Below are positions 1-9,317 of a stretch of DNA of 64,000 bases, piece by piece. Where the stretch lies: contig CAMIFC010000003.1 in assembly GCA_946220775.1 (NCBI GenBank), positions 137,905 to 201,904 of the forward strand, read 5' to 3'. How positions within the stretch are numbered: position 1 is the first letter of the stretch; each line of letters begins with the position of its first letter. The DNA comes from an uncultured Corynebacterium sp. (GTDB lineage: Bacteria > Actinomycetota > Actinomycetes > Mycobacteriales > Mycobacteriaceae). Made by a program: the position numbers and the translations under genes. Under the pieces are notes generated by a model. The model did no database searches and was not told the origin of the DNA. It saw only the letters and a program-made list of their open reading frames with translations.

Positions 1-438
1 GAACCAGTGTGGATTCGCCCCCTCTGGCACATAGGGGCCAGTAACGGCCACTCCCGCAGCTCGCAGGGTCTGGGCCCCGCCACCGGCTGTGGCTCCAGGG
101 TCGGCGAAAAGGTAATGCACCTCGGCTATCCCCGCGTCCACGAGTGCTTCAGCACACGGACTCGTCCGCCCCTGGTGATTGCACGGCTCCAAGGTCACAT
201 ATGCGGTGGCGCCTTGGGCTGCTCTGCCGGCAGCATCGAGTGCGACAATTTCCGCGTGGCGTCCTTGGCTGTTGGGGCTTACTTCCCGGGGTGGTTCGGT
301 GGCACCGCCGCCGACAACCTGTCCAGTGGCATTGACGATCACACAGCCGACCGGCGGGTTCGGGCTGGTGGTTCCAGCCACCGACCAGCCGAGGGCATCA
401 GCTTGGCGCAGGAAACTCTCGTGGTCAGTCGCAGCCAC
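1..438 (-). CDS. ribD: Riboflavin biosynthesis deaminase/reductase RibD, N-terminal part (cut by window edge)
   Basis: The visible 146 residues form the deaminase domain of the bifunctional pyrimidine deaminase/reductase of riboflavin synthesis (cytosolic). Zinc-site residues are clear: H61-A-E63, and C86 and C95 in the motif PCNHQGRTSPC. The C-terminal reductase domain lies outside the window. The likely start is a GTG at 438 that shares one base with the rpe stop codon (TAGTG), so the two genes look translationally coupled. An rpe-ribD order is common in actinobacteria. The family call is secure; the exact start is inferred from the overlap. Confidence 0.9.
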   Translation of the reverse strand, partial: MAATDHESFLRQADALGWSVAGTTSPNPPVGCVIVNATGQVVGGGATEPPREVSPNSQGRHAEIVALDAAGRAAQGATAYVTLEPCNHQGRTSPCAEALVDAGIAEVHYLFADPGATAGGGAQTLRAAGVAVTGPYVPEGANPHWF

Positions 439-1139
439 TACTTGTTCGCAGCCCTGGCGTCATCGGCCGAAGAGCGAATCGAATCGACCGCAGCGTTACG
501 GTTGTCCGCACCGAACACCGACGAACCAGCAACATAAACATCCACGCCCGCGACTGCGGCCTCGGCGGCAGTTTCAGCCCCAATTCCGCCATCAATCTCA
601 ATGAGTGTGTCGAGGCCATCTGCGTCAATGCGCTCCCGCAAAGCCTGAACCTTCGAAAGCACCTCCGGCATGAACTTTTGTCCGCCGAAGCCCGGTTCAA
701 CGCTCATCACCAACACGAGGTCGAATTCTTCGAGGTGATCCAGCAGGTCATCGATGGGAGTCCCCGGCTTGACCGACACTCCGGCTTTCGTGCCGGCGGC
801 TCGCAGCGCACGAGCCAGCGCAATGGATTCTTCGACCCCTCCCGCGGCCTCAACGTGGAAGGTCACGTTGTCAAAATCTGCGTAGTCTTTCGCCCAGCGC
901 TGTGGGTTTTCGATCATCAGGTGCACGTCGAGGAACTTGTCCGTTTTTCCCAGCAGCGACTGCGCAACCGGCTTTCCAAACGAGAGGTTCGGGACGAAGT
1001 GACCGTCCATGACATCGATGTGCAACCACTCGGCGTGGTCAACGGTTGCGACTTCGGAGGCCAGTGCCGAGAAATCCGCCGCCAAAATGGATGGGGCGAT
1101 AATGGTCTGCTGTGTGGATTGTGCAGGTGAGTTCGTCAT
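438..1139 (-). CDS. rpe: Ribulose-phosphate 3-epimerase
   Basis: Interconverts ribulose 5-phosphate and xylulose 5-phosphate in the cytosolic pentose-phosphate pathway. The 233-residue protein has the usual TIM-barrel length. IAPSILAADF is at the N terminus, the metal ligands are H40, D42 (in HIDVMDGHFVPN) and H73 (HLMIENP), and the phosphate-binding end of the barrel shows EIDGGI and AGSSVFG. It sits 10 bp downstream of rsmB and overlaps ribD by one base, so it is probably part of a ribosome-maturation to riboflavin transcript running right to left. Confidence 0.96.
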   Translation of the reverse strand: MTNSPAQSTQQTIIAPSILAADFSALASEVATVDHAEWLHIDVMDGHFVPNLSFGKPVAQSLLGKTDKFLDVHLMIENPQRWAKDYADFDNVTFHVEAAGGVEESIALARALRAAGTKAGVSVKPGTPIDDLLDHLEEFDLVLVMSVEPGFGGQKFMPEVLSKVQALRERIDADGLDTLIEIDGGIGAETAAEAAVAGVDVYVAGSSVFGADNRNAAVDSIRSSADDARAANK

Positions 1140-1149
1140 ATCTCCCAGC

Positions 1150-2661
1150 CTACTGAGTGCTTGCTAGTGGTCGGCGCAGAGCTGCGATAAACATCGCATC
1201 TGTCCCGTGCCGGTGTGGCCAGAGTTGGATGAATGGCCCGGCCGCTCCCCCGTTTTTCGCGATCTTCGCCAGCGACGGTGTTTCTGCGCCGAGATCGACG
1301 ATCGTCATTCCCGTGTCTGCCGCGATGGAGCGCACCACGTCCGTCGTTTCCGTTGGGTGCGGTGAGCACGTCGAATATACAACGACGCCACCCGGTGCCA
1401 CGTGATCCACCGCCGCACGGAGGAGCTCGCGTTGCAGGGCTGCCAGCTGTGGAACATCCTTGGCGGTTTTGCGCCACCGAGCCTCTGGTCGGCGACGAAG
1501 CGCCCCCAGCCCGGTGCAGGGCGCATCGACGAGGATGCGGTCGAAGCCCTCCGCTGGTAGGTTCAGCCGACTGAGTTGGTCCAGCTGGCGCGCATCACCG
1601 GTGTGCACCTTGACTGGCAATCCCTTACAAGTCGCGGCCACGAGATCGGCGCGGTGCGGGGTGATCTCCACTGCATCGACGGTGGCACGTTCGCTTTGTC
1701 CCCAGGAAGCGATGAAAGCGGTTTTCCCGCCGGGGCCAGCGCACATGTCCAACCAGCGCCCCGCATCATGGCGTAACAGTGGTGTTTCAAGCATCGCCAG
1801 CGCGATGAGTTGCGAGCCTTCATCTTGCACACTCGCCAGGCCTTGTGCCACCGCATCGATCTCGCCTGGTGCGCCTTCTTCCAGGTACACGGCGTAATCG
1901 GACCAGCGACCGTGCTCCCCGCCTGTGATCAAAGCCAGCTCTTCTGCGGAGATCTGTCCTGGCCGGGCCGCAAGGTGAACAATCGGGCGCTCGTCATCGG
2001 CTGCCAGCGCGGCCTCCAGCTCATCTTCTGCGCCTTGCTCTTTGAGCGCCTGCTGGAATGCCTTCGCGATCCACTCCGGGTGGTTGTGACGCAACGCCAC
2101 ATCTTTAATGCTTTTGCCCGGCGCCACGCGCTCAACCCACTTGTCCGCTTTCGTCCGAGAAATGGTGCGCAAGACTCCGTTGACGAAACCGCTGGCCTTC
2201 CCAGCACCGTTGGCCTTGGCAATCTCCACGGACGTGTGGACGGCAGCATGGGGCTCCACGCGGGTACGTAGCAGCTGGTAGGTACCCAACCGCAGCGTAT
2301 CCAACGCCACCGAATCGATCTTTGACACCGGACGACCAGCAGCCTTGGAAATCACGGCATCCAACAATCCAGATGCCCGCAGCGTGCCGTAGGTCAGCTC
2401 TGTGGCGAACTTCGCGTCTAGGCCAGAGATCTTGCGGCGGCGAAGCACCTTGGGCAGCTCGAGGTTGCCGAACGCTTCTTTCTCCGTCACCGCGCGCAGT
2501 ACTTCGAAGGCGGCATCGCGCGCAGGATCGCCAATACCTGCGTCTCGAGGCTTTTCTTGGCGCCGCTGCGGCCGCTTCATTTCATAACCGGTAGATCGGC
2601 CCGTGTGACGGCGAGGATTGCCCTTACGCGCTGATTCGGATCGTGAGCGAAATCCGCCCAT
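1150..2661 (-). CDS. rsmB: 16S rRNA m5C967 methyltransferase RsmB/Sun family
   Basis: SAM-dependent rRNA cytosine-C5 methyltransferase acting on small-subunit rRNA. An N-terminal NusB-like RNA-binding domain (about residues 45-170) is followed by the methyltransferase domain (about 270-500). Visible motifs are the SAM loop CAGPGGKT (308-314), DAPCTGLGALRRRPEARWR with C382, and YSTCSPHPTET with the probable nucleophile C432. A basic, low-complexity N terminus of about 40 residues precedes the folded part. The ATG at 2661 has a GGAAGG-type ribosome site; an internal ATG at residue 28 is the alternative. It lies 23 bp downstream of fmt, as in many bacteria. Confidence 0.93.
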   Translation of the reverse strand: MGGFRSRSESARKGNPRRHTGRSTGYEMKRPQRRQEKPRDAGIGDPARDAAFEVLRAVTEKEAFGNLELPKVLRRRKISGLDAKFATELTYGTLRASGLLDAVISKAAGRPVSKIDSVALDTLRLGTYQLLRTRVEPHAAVHTSVEIAKANGAGKASGFVNGVLRTISRTKADKWVERVAPGKSIKDVALRHNHPEWIAKAFQQALKEQGAEDELEAALAADDERPIVHLAARPGQISAEELALITGGEHGRWSDYAVYLEEGAPGEIDAVAQGLASVQDEGSQLIALAMLETPLLRHDAGRWLDMCAGPGGKTAFIASWGQSERATVDAVEITPHRADLVAATCKGLPVKVHTGDARQLDQLSRLNLPAEGFDRILVDAPCTGLGALRRRPEARWRKTAKDVPQLAALQRELLRAAVDHVAPGGVVVYSTCSPHPTETTDVVRSIAADTGMTIVDLGAETPSLAKIAKNGGAAGPFIQLWPHRHGTDAMFIAALRRPLASTQ

Positions 2662-2684
2662 GGGGTTGCCTTCCTTCCTGGGAA

Positions 2685-3674
2685 TTAATCGAAGCTAGGT
2701 TCGGAATCGAGCAATACCTGCTGGCCACGAGCCCAATCGGCCGCCGCCATCATCTTCTTGCCAGGCGGTTGGATCGCCTCGATTCGCAGCACTTCACCGG
2801 CCGAGCCCGTGCCCACAAACACGGCCTTCTTTGTTGCGCGCAATTCGCCGGGAGCAAGCAATCCGTCAACCGCTACCTCTGCGGCTTCTGCTTCAGAAGC
2901 CGGCATCATCAGGCCGATCTTGAACCGCTCACCCTGCAGCGTGGTCCAGGCACCCGGTGCGGGGGTGTGCGCTCGAGCGACACGTTGAATGACTTCGACC
3001 TTGGCGTCCCAATTAATTCGAGCATCACTTGGGTCAATCTTCGGAGCGTGCGTAACGCCCTCCGTCGGCTGCGGTTCTGGGATAATCGTCCCAGCAGACA
3101 AATCCACCAACGCATCGGCTAACAGCTCGCGACCGGAATAGGTTAAGTCAGTGAGCACATCATCGGCAGTGGCATCCAGCGCGATATCCTGCGACGACTT
3201 CGCGATGATCGGCCCGGAATCCAGGCCCTCCTCGATGCGGAAGATCGTGGCCCCCGTCGTGGCGTCACCGGCTGCAATCGCGGCTTGCACGGGTGCCGCC
3301 CCACGCCAGCGCGGTAGCAGCGAGTAGTGCAGATTAATCCAGCCCAGCGGCACCACATTCAACAGGTCCGCGGGGATCAAATTGCCATAAGCCACCACGG
3401 CGATGGCTTCGACCCCGTCGGCACGGTATTCCTCCAGTACCTCGCGAGCAGCCGCGCCAGAATCCGTCTGTGCCTTCAGCGACTCGAACTTGTGCACCGG
3501 AATCTCGTGGTCGGTCGCCACCTTGGCCACGGGACTGGGGTGCAAGGTTCGACCACGACCACGCCGAGCATCTGGCTGGGTGATCACACCCGCTACCTCG
3601 AATCGAGTATCGGCCAACAGATGCTCAAGTACCACCGCAGCTGGGATGGGGGTACCGGCAAACAGGATTTTCAT
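2685..3674 (-). CDS. fmt: Methionyl-tRNA formyltransferase
   Basis: Formylates initiator Met-tRNA using 10-formyl-tetrahydrofolate in the cytosol. At 329 residues it has the family length. It starts MKILFAGTP, carries the catalytic N114-x-H116 in INLHYSLLPRWRGAAP and the catalytic Asp at D152 in EEGLDSGPI, and has a C-terminal OB-like tRNA-binding domain. The ATG is preceded by GAGGAG six bases upstream. It lies 45 bp downstream of def, its usual functional partner (formylation at initiation, deformylation afterwards). Confidence 0.96.
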   Translation of the reverse strand: MKILFAGTPIPAAVVLEHLLADTRFEVAGVITQPDARRGRGRTLHPSPVAKVATDHEIPVHKFESLKAQTDSGAAAREVLEEYRADGVEAIAVVAYGNLIPADLLNVVPLGWINLHYSLLPRWRGAAPVQAAIAAGDATTGATIFRIEEGLDSGPIIAKSSQDIALDATADDVLTDLTYSGRELLADALVDLSAGTIIPEPQPTEGVTHAPKIDPSDARINWDAKVEVIQRVARAHTPAPGAWTTLQGERFKIGLMMPASEAEAAEVAVDGLLAPGELRATKKAVFVGTGSAGEVLRIEAIQPPGKKMMAAADWARGQQVLLDSEPSFD

Positions 3675-3719
3675 GTTCTCCTCAAGAATTATTCGACCAT
3701 GGGGTATGTAGCACCCAGG

Positions 3720-4247
3720 CTAGTTGTTAAACCATTCTGCCTGCCGGATCTGAGCCATCGCAGCTCGCCGGTCGTCCTTGGAAAGGTGCTTCAGGAACAT
3801 CACGCCGTTCAGGTGGTCGGTCTCGTGCTGCACGCAGCGAGCCAATAATCCACTGACCTGCCGCTCCACAGGAGTGCCATCGAGCGTCACCCCTCGTACC
3901 ACCACGGTCTCCGCCCGCTGCACATCACCGCGGATACCTGGGATGGACAAGCAACCTTCCGGGCCCACCTGCACTTCATCCCCCACAGGTTCCCACTCCG
4001 GGTTGATCACATGCCCGCGGTCACCTTCACAGTCATAAACGAAGACTCGACGAGTCACACCGACCTGATTGGCCGCCAAGCCCACACCACCGTAGTGATC
4101 CATGGTCTCTAACATGTCAGCGACCAGTGTGGCCAGGGTGGCGTCCTGAGAAAGAGAACTCGGATCGCCGGAAACCGGAAAGGAAACTGGATCAGCGACG
4201 GAACGCAGCACAGGGTCGCCGAAAAAACGCATGGGTAGGACAGTCAT
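3720..4247 (-). CDS. def: Peptide deformylase
   Basis: Metalloenzyme that removes the formyl group from nascent proteins. All three signature motifs are intact: GVGLAANQ (54-61), EGCLS (97-101, metal ligand C99) and QHETDHLNG (metal ligands H141 and H145, catalytic E142). At 175 residues it has normal length. The start could also be the internal ATG at residue 6. It lies between priA (24 bp upstream) and fmt. The PriA-Def-Fmt-RsmB order is a widespread bacterial arrangement. Confidence 0.96.
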   Translation of the reverse strand: MTVLPMRFFGDPVLRSVADPVSFPVSGDPSSLSQDATLATLVADMLETMDHYGGVGLAANQVGVTRRVFVYDCEGDRGHVINPEWEPVGDEVQVGPEGCLSIPGIRGDVQRAETVVVRGVTLDGTPVERQVSGLLARCVQHETDHLNGVMFLKHLSKDDRRAAMAQIRQAEWFNN

Positions 4248-4271
4248 GCACTTACCCTAGCGAATCGCCTA

Positions 4272-6392
4272 TTAACCTATACGTACCGGATCCATCACCA
4301 CGCGCAACGGTGCGTTGTGCCGCTGCGACGTGCGAATGGCCTTCGCTGCCTTCAACGCGGCACCCAGCTGCGGACCTTGCTCCTGTGGCACGCGAACGAT
4401 CAGCCGACGGGCTTGGTCTGCCAGACTTCGATCCAAGCCTGGGGGCAGACGCACACCGCCTGGAAGCTCCACGGGTCCCAGTAGATCAGCTTCCGCTGGC
4501 AGCTCCCACACATCCTCCAGCTCCGCCAAGGAATCGGATGTGCCGTCAATAGCGGCTACCACCGTCGCCGGCGGAAGCTGGGCCTCCTTGCGATTGGTTA
4601 GCTCCACGTGCGCGCTCAATTCCGGATTCCACCTGATCAGCTGCTGGATCACCGAAATCTGCACATCACCAACGACGATGACCCGGCCGCCATCCTCCCG
4701 CGAGCGCACCTGCACCGCCGCCGTCATCCATTGGCGCAGCGCGTTTTCCTCCGCCCGCAGATCCGCTCGCGCCAGCGGGATCCACGGGTCCATGATGATC
4801 AGCGCGCCATAGTGACCGCGCTGCTCCCCCGTCACGACAATAGGCTCCGCGCCCGGGGTCGCGACGACGATCCGCCGACCGGCTTCCACCGATTCCTTAA
4901 CCTGATCACCGCCCGACAGCGTGATCGGTACGCCTGGGAATGCCCGACCGATTTCCTCGGCTGTTCTATCGTGCCCCACGACCGTCATCCGAACACTGTG
5001 GTTACCGCAGGCCGTGCAGGTGAAGTGCGAATGAATATGCCCGCACCACCGGCAGGTCGGCGCGCCGTATTCCTGATTTCCCGGTAGTTCCAGCGGGCCG
5101 TTACAGACTCGGCAGCGCGCCGGGGTTCGGCAGGTCGCACACGCCAGCGCCGGAGCATATCCCCGTCGAGGTACTTGGACCAGCACAGGAGCATCGTCAT
5201 CCAACGCCTCACGAATCGCCTTGAAGGCCAGCGCGGGCAGGCGGGATCCCGGTGAATGGCTTTCAATCGCCAAACTCCGGTCGGTTTCTCCCAGACCCTG
5301 GATCCACGGCAGGCGCGTGCGGAGCTGTTCCGGGGTTGGCTTGATGGAGGCGACATCGCCACGTTCCACCCACAGCTGCACTTCCGTACTTCGGTGCGGA
5401 CCGATCACCGCGAGCCCGGTTCGGCCATCGTCGGTGCGTAACTTGGCGACTTCCCGTGCGTGAATATACGGCGCGCGCGGATCCACCAGCAGGTCATCGG
5501 CCTCCCCCAAGACAACAACCAACGCGAGATTAGCCACCGGAGCCAGCACGGCGCTACGCGTTCCCACGACGATCCGTGCTTGCCCCAGCACCGTCGCGAG
5601 AAACCGACGGTAGCGCACATGCGAAGATTCCTGCGCCGTCATTTCCACAATCTGAGCTTCGGACACCCACTTGCGCAGCGCGTGGCTCACCCGGTTAACC
5701 ATTTTTGCGTCTGGCGCGATCACTAGCGCGCCGTGCCCCGCCCACGCCGTCGCTGCCGCCAAGATCGCCGCGAGCTGGGCATCGTCGTCCCCCGGCACCG
5801 TGAGCAGCGACATTCGCGGCGCCGGCGGTGGGTTTTCGTTTCCTTCCTCTTGGGACGCCAGCAGTGCCGGCATGAACCGGTCCCCAAAGTGATACGTCGA
5901 CATCGCTGAAGCTAAGTCGTCATCAGCTTGCTTTCGAAGTTCCTGAATGGGAGTCAAAGTGCCGTAAAGCTCTTCCCACCCTTTACCCCCGGAAAAAAGG
6001 CCAGCCTTTTCCGCGTTGGCGTGCCGAGGTGGGATGGCGGCGCGCAACACGTCCGACCGCGTCCCGGCAGTCCGGGAAGCGATGTCGTCAACGAGTTGCC
6101 ACAGTTCTTCGGATAGCACCCGAATTGGGCTGATCACGCGCTTGATCGGCGCGAGCTTCCCCGTGTGATCGGTCGTCCGGCGTCGTTCGATGATGAAACC
6201 ATCGACCAGGCGCCCCGCGAACCGGATGCGCACGCGCACGCCTGGGGTGGCGTCCTGATCCATCTCCTCGGGAACGGAATAGTCGAAGAGCCGGTCGAGA
6301 TGGGCGACCCCTAACAACGGCAAAATCCTCGCGATCCGTTGGGGCGCGGTGTCGACCGCCATGGGATCGGAGGATGGTGCGGGGGTGCTCAT
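4272..6392 (-). CDS. priA: Primosomal protein N' (PriA-like), helicase motifs degenerate
   Basis: Related to the replication-restart protein PriA. The paired zinc-binding cysteine cluster is intact: C418, C421, C427, C430, C447, C450, C459 and C462, in motifs such as CATCRTPARCRVC and CRWCGH. The ATP-hydrolysis motifs are not. Where a Walker A GxGKT would stand (about 199-207) the sequence reads VPGDDDAQL, and the DEAH position (about 296-300) reads GEADD. This is known for actinobacterial PriA-like proteins, so a structural or DNA-binding role without helicase activity is inferred. I place the start at the ATG at 6392, 11 bp after the metK stop; an ATG 10 codons further on is also possible. 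Length about 706 residues. Confidence 0.85.
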   Translation of the reverse strand: MSTPAPSSDPMAVDTAPQRIARILPLLGVAHLDRLFDYSVPEEMDQDATPGVRVRIRFAGRLVDGFIIERRRTTDHTGKLAPIKRVISPIRVLSEELWQLVDDIASRTAGTRSDVLRAAIPPRHANAEKAGLFSGGKGWEELYGTLTPIQELRKQADDDLASAMSTYHFGDRFMPALLASQEEGNENPPPAPRMSLLTVPGDDDAQLAAILAAATAWAGHGALVIAPDAKMVNRVSHALRKWVSEAQIVEMTAQESSHVRYRRFLATVLGQARIVVGTRSAVLAPVANLALVVVLGEADDLLVDPRAPYIHAREVAKLRTDDGRTGLAVIGPHRSTEVQLWVERGDVASIKPTPEQLRTRLPWIQGLGETDRSLAIESHSPGSRLPALAFKAIREALDDDAPVLVQVPRRGYAPALACATCRTPARCRVCNGPLELPGNQEYGAPTCRWCGHIHSHFTCTACGNHSVRMTVVGHDRTAEEIGRAFPGVPITLSGGDQVKESVEAGRRIVVATPGAEPIVVTGEQRGHYGALIIMDPWIPLARADLRAEENALRQWMTAAVQVRSREDGGRVIVVGDVQISVIQQLIRWNPELSAHVELTNRKEAQLPPATVVAAIDGTSDSLAELEDVWELPAEADLLGPVELPGGVRLPPGLDRSLADQARRLIVRVPQEQGPQLGAALKAAKAIRTSQRHNAPLRVVMDPVRIG

Positions 6393-6403
6393 GGAGCTAC
6401 AGC

Positions 6404-7609
6404 TTAGCGATTCACCGCTGCCTTCAGCTCCTCGACCTTGTTGAGTTGCTCCCACGGGAGATCAAGGTCATTGCGACCGAAGTGGCCGTAGGCGGAAGTT
6501 TGCGCGTAAATCGGACGCAGGAGGTCCAGCTCGCGCAGAATCGAGGCTGGGCGCAGGTCGAAGACCTCCATCACGGCACGCTGAATATCCTCAACCGGTG
6601 CTTTTTCCGTGCCGAAGGTTTCGACGTAGAGGCCAACTGGACGGGCGACGCCAATGGCATAGGCGACCTGCACTTCCGCGCGGTCTGCGAGACCAGCGCC
6701 AACGATGTTCTTCGCAACCCAGCGGGTGGCATAAGCAGCGGAGCGGTCCACCTTCGATGGATCCTTACCGGAGAATGCGCCGCCACCGTGGCGGGCCATG
6801 CCACCGTACGTATCGACGATGATCTTGCGTCCGGTCAGACCGGCGTCACCGGCTGGTCCGCCGAGGATGAAGGACCCGGATGGGTTGACCAGCAGCTTGA
6901 TATCCTCGGTCACGAACTTCTCGGCGAGGCCGGTCTCTTCCAGAACGAACTCCACGACGTGCTTCTTGAGCACCTCACGCAACTCTGGCTGCGTGACAGT
7001 TGGGTCGTGCTGGGTGGAAATCACAACGGTGTCCAGGCGGGTTGGCTCCCCTGCCTCGTTGTACTCGAACGTCACCTGGGTCTTGCCGTCTGGACGCAGG
7101 CCTTCGACGATGCCCTGCTTCCGGACTTCCGTCAGGCGGCGGGCCAGGCGGTGCGCCAAGAAGATCGGCAGTGGCATGTACTCTGGGGTCTCGTTGGTTG
7201 CGTAACCGAACATCAGGCCCTGATCGCCGGCACCAAGCTTGTCGTCTTCATCGGAAGATGCAGTATCGCGGTGTTCGTGGGAGGTATCCACGCCAGCGCC
7301 GATCTCCGGGGATTGCGCGCCAATCGAGACGGATACCCCGCAGGTTGTGCCGTCGAAGCCCATTTCGGAGGACGTAAACCCGATCTCCTTGAGGGTATTG
7401 CGCACCAGTTCGGGAATTTCCACGTAACCGGAGGTACGAACCTCGCCTACTACGTGGACAAGACCAGTGGTCACGACGGTTTCCACGGCCACACGAGCCT
7501 GAGGATCCTCGGCGAGCATCGCGTCTAGGATCGTGTCCGAAATAGCGTCACAGATCTTGTCAGGATGCCCCTCAGTGACGGATTCACTGGTGAATAGTCG
7601 CTTAGCCAC
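6404..7609 (-). CDS. metK: S-adenosylmethionine synthetase
   Basis: Makes S-adenosylmethionine from methionine and ATP (cytosolic tetramer in the family). At 401 residues it is standard length, with [18 protein letters not shown] at the N terminus, the [12 protein letters not shown] motif, and the P-loop-like [19 protein letters not shown]. The start codon is GTG at 7609 with a poor ribosome site. The upstream region holds an exact McbR-type operator overlapping a TATACT -10 element, so repression according to sulfur-amino-acid status is likely. The next gene downstream is priA, after 11 bp. Confidence 0.97.
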   Translation of the reverse strand: MAKRLFTSESVTEGHPDKICDAISDTILDAMLAEDPQARVAVETVVTTGLVHVVGEVRTSGYVEIPELVRNTLKEIGFTSSEMGFDGTTCGVSVSIGAQSPEIGAGVDTSHEHRDTASSDEDDKLGAGDQGLMFGYATNETPEYMPLPIFLAHRLARRLTEVRKQGIVEGLRPDGKTQVTFEYNEAGEPTRLDTVVISTQHDPTVTQPELREVLKKHVVEFVLEETGLAEKFVTEDIKLLVNPSGSFILGGPAGDAGLTGRKIIVDTYGGMARHGGGAFSGKDPSKVDRSAAYATRWVAKNIVGAGLADRAEVQVAYAIGVARPVGLYVETFGTEKAPVEDIQRAVMEVFDLRPASILRELDLLRPIYAQTSAYGHFGRNDLDLPWEQLNKVEELKAAVNR

Positions 7610-7653
7610 GCTTTAAATCTCGATTCTATCGTTCAAATACAAAATCAACAGCC

Positions 7654-7674
7654 AGTATAGACCAAGCGGTCTAT
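7654..7674 (-). promoter_or_regulatory. McbR-type operator overlapping the metK -10 element
   Basis: The dyad ATAGACC-GCTT-GGTCTAT (7657-7674) contains an exact match to TAGAC-N6-GTCTA (7658-7673), the published consensus of McbR, the TetR-family repressor of methionine and cysteine genes in Corynebacterium glutamicum, where metK is a target. On the minus strand the TATACT at 7659-7654 is a good -10 hexamer that begins inside the right arm, so a bound repressor would block RNA polymerase. No convincing -35 is visible. The distance to the metK GTG is about 45 bp. No SAM riboswitch-like structure is evident. Confidence 0.75.
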
Positions 7675-7685
7675 CTTTTACCTAA

Positions 7686-8984
7686 TTATGAGCTTGTTAG
7701 GTGACCGACCTCATCGAGGATCTGCCCTGCAACATCCAACTTGTGGCCGGAGGCGATTTCCTTCACTGCAAGTCCATCCACGGAGTCGGAGCCTTCTGGA
7801 TTGCTGAGCAGCCAGCCCGCAGAATGGTCTTGGCCAAATACCTTGCCCTCCCCGACCGCATTAGCCATGAGCAGGTCGCAGCCCTTCCGCAGGAACTTTG
7901 CCTTCGCGTGCTCCAGCGGGCTGGCGGTGGCGTCCCCTGTCTCGGCAGCGAACCCGACGATCAAGGTATCTGCGGCTATCGTTCCCTCTTTTCGTTGGGA
8001 CACCAGACCTGCGAGGATGTCAGGATTCTCGGTCAACTCAATCGTCTCCAGCGAGTCCGAGCTGCCCTTCTTCATCTTGGAATCAGATTTCGTGGCCGGA
8101 CGGAAATCCGCTACCGCCGCTGCCATGATCACGACATCCGCGTCTTGGGCTGCTTCATCGACTGCAGCCTTGAGCTCCAAGGCGCTGCTAACGCGAGTGA
8201 CCTGTGCACCCGACGGAGTCTGGAGATCCTCGGTGTGTGCCGCGATGAGATGCACATGTGCCCCGCGCTGCGCTGCCATGTCCGCAATCGCATATCCTTG
8301 GCGACCGGACGAGGCGTTTCCTAGATAACGAACTGGATCTAGAGATTCGTGCGTGCCACCGGCCGTCACCACGACACGTCGGCCAGCCAGCGAGTGATTA
8401 AAGCCGAGTGGGTTACGCAGTGCTGCCAGAGACAATGTGCCAATGTGGTCGGGTTCTGGCATGCGCCCTGCTCCGGTGTCCTTGCCGGTCAGACGACCGT
8501 GGGCAGGTTCCAACACGATGGTGCCGTGACGACGCAGGGTCGCCACGTTTTCCCGAGTCGCGGGGTGTTCCCACATCTCCGTATGCATCGCCGGCGCAAT
8601 CACCACGGGGCAGGTTGCCACCAAGCAGCTTGCGGTAAGCAGGTCATCGGCCCGACCGTGGGCAAGCCGCGCCATCAAATCGGCTGTGGCTGGGGCAACT
8701 ACGATCAAGTCGGCTTCTTGCCCAAGCCGCACGTGCTGCACCGAATCGACGTTATCCCACACAGTGGTGCTCACTGGATTACCGGAAAGAGCTTCGAAGG
8801 TCGGGCGTCCGACGAAGTTAAGTGCACTTTCAGTCGGGATCACGTGTACATCGTGCCCAGCTTCTTTGAAGAAGCGCACCAGATGAGCTGCTTTAAACGC
8901 AGCAATGCCGCCCCCAACACCAATAACGATGCGGAGCGGCACGGCGTTCAATGGTCCAGAATCTTGATCAGTCACACTGGACAC
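7686..8984 (-). CDS. coaBC: Bifunctional phosphopantothenoylcysteine synthetase/decarboxylase CoaBC
   Basis: Two consecutive steps of coenzyme A synthesis, cytosolic flavoprotein. The N-terminal CoaC decarboxylase domain (about 15-190) starts IVIGVGGGIAAFKA, has the catalytic His at H84 (SVQHVRLGQEAD) and the substrate motif PAMHTEMW (131-138, with the actinobacterial His in place of Asn). The C-terminal CoaB domain (about 200-425) shows VVTAGGTHESLDPVRYLGNASSG. At 432 residues it is normal. Start GTG at 8984, 9 bp after rpoZ; a second GTG four codons on is possible. The rpoZ-coaBC-metK-priA order is common in actinobacteria. Confidence 0.95.
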   Translation of the reverse strand: MSSVTDQDSGPLNAVPLRIVIGVGGGIAAFKAAHLVRFFKEAGHDVHVIPTESALNFVGRPTFEALSGNPVSTTVWDNVDSVQHVRLGQEADLIVVAPATADLMARLAHGRADDLLTASCLVATCPVVIAPAMHTEMWEHPATRENVATLRRHGTIVLEPAHGRLTGKDTGAGRMPEPDHIGTLSLAALRNPLGFNHSLAGRRVVVTAGGTHESLDPVRYLGNASSGRQGYAIADMAAQRGAHVHLIAAHTEDLQTPSGAQVTRVSSALELKAAVDEAAQDADVVIMAAAVADFRPATKSDSKMKKGSSDSLETIELTENPDILAGLVSQRKEGTIAADTLIVGFAAETGDATASPLEHAKAKFLRKGCDLLMANAVGEGKVFGQDHSAGWLLSNPEGSDSVDGLAVKEIASGHKLDVAGQILDEVGHLTSS

Positions 8985-8993
8985 GATAGCTGC

Positions 8994-9284
8994 TTAGCCT
9001 TCGGTGTGTTCCAAGAGATCCGCATTGATCTCCCGAAGCGCGATGGAAAGCGGCTTCTCATGCATCTCCGGGGTCACCAATGGGCCGACGTACTCGAACA
9101 CGCCGTCGTGGGAGTTAAGGTAGTAATCGTTGATTTGGCGTGCACGCTTGGCAGCAAAGATCGCCAACGCGTACTTGGAGGACACCTTGGTCAGGAGCTC
9201 ATCGATCGGCGGGTTAGTGATGCCAACTGGCGGATCGAACACCGACTCGTTCGAGTTCACGTCCTGGTTTTCCACGAAATGCAC
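8994..9284 (-). CDS. rpoZ: RNA polymerase omega subunit
   Basis: Small assembly subunit of RNA polymerase. The 96-residue product contains the conserved core [19 protein letters not shown], then [12 protein letters not shown], and the actinobacterial C-terminal stretch [15 protein letters not shown]. The GTG at 9284 opens the frame, but the next GTG at residue 4 (9275) has a better-spaced AGGTG and may be the real start. A strong -10 (TATAGT) and a GC-rich hairpin lie upstream, so this gene probably begins a new transcript running into coaBC. Confidence 0.93.
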   Translation of the reverse strand: MHFVENQDVNSNESVFDPPVGITNPPIDELLTKVSSKYALAIFAAKRARQINDYYLNSHDGVFEYVGPLVTPEMHEKPLSIALREINADLLEHTEG

Positions 9285-9317
9285 CTATTTCTGTTCTCTT
9301 TGGTTGAGTTACTTTAA

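Noticed and set aside
7..537. Plus-strand frame at the left edge
   Set aside because: The minus strand here encodes the RibD deaminase domain with all zinc-site residues, so the plus-strand frame is a shadow.
7610..7685. SAM riboswitch before metK
   Set aside because: The region is too short and has only the McbR-type dyad; no multi-stem structure is visible.
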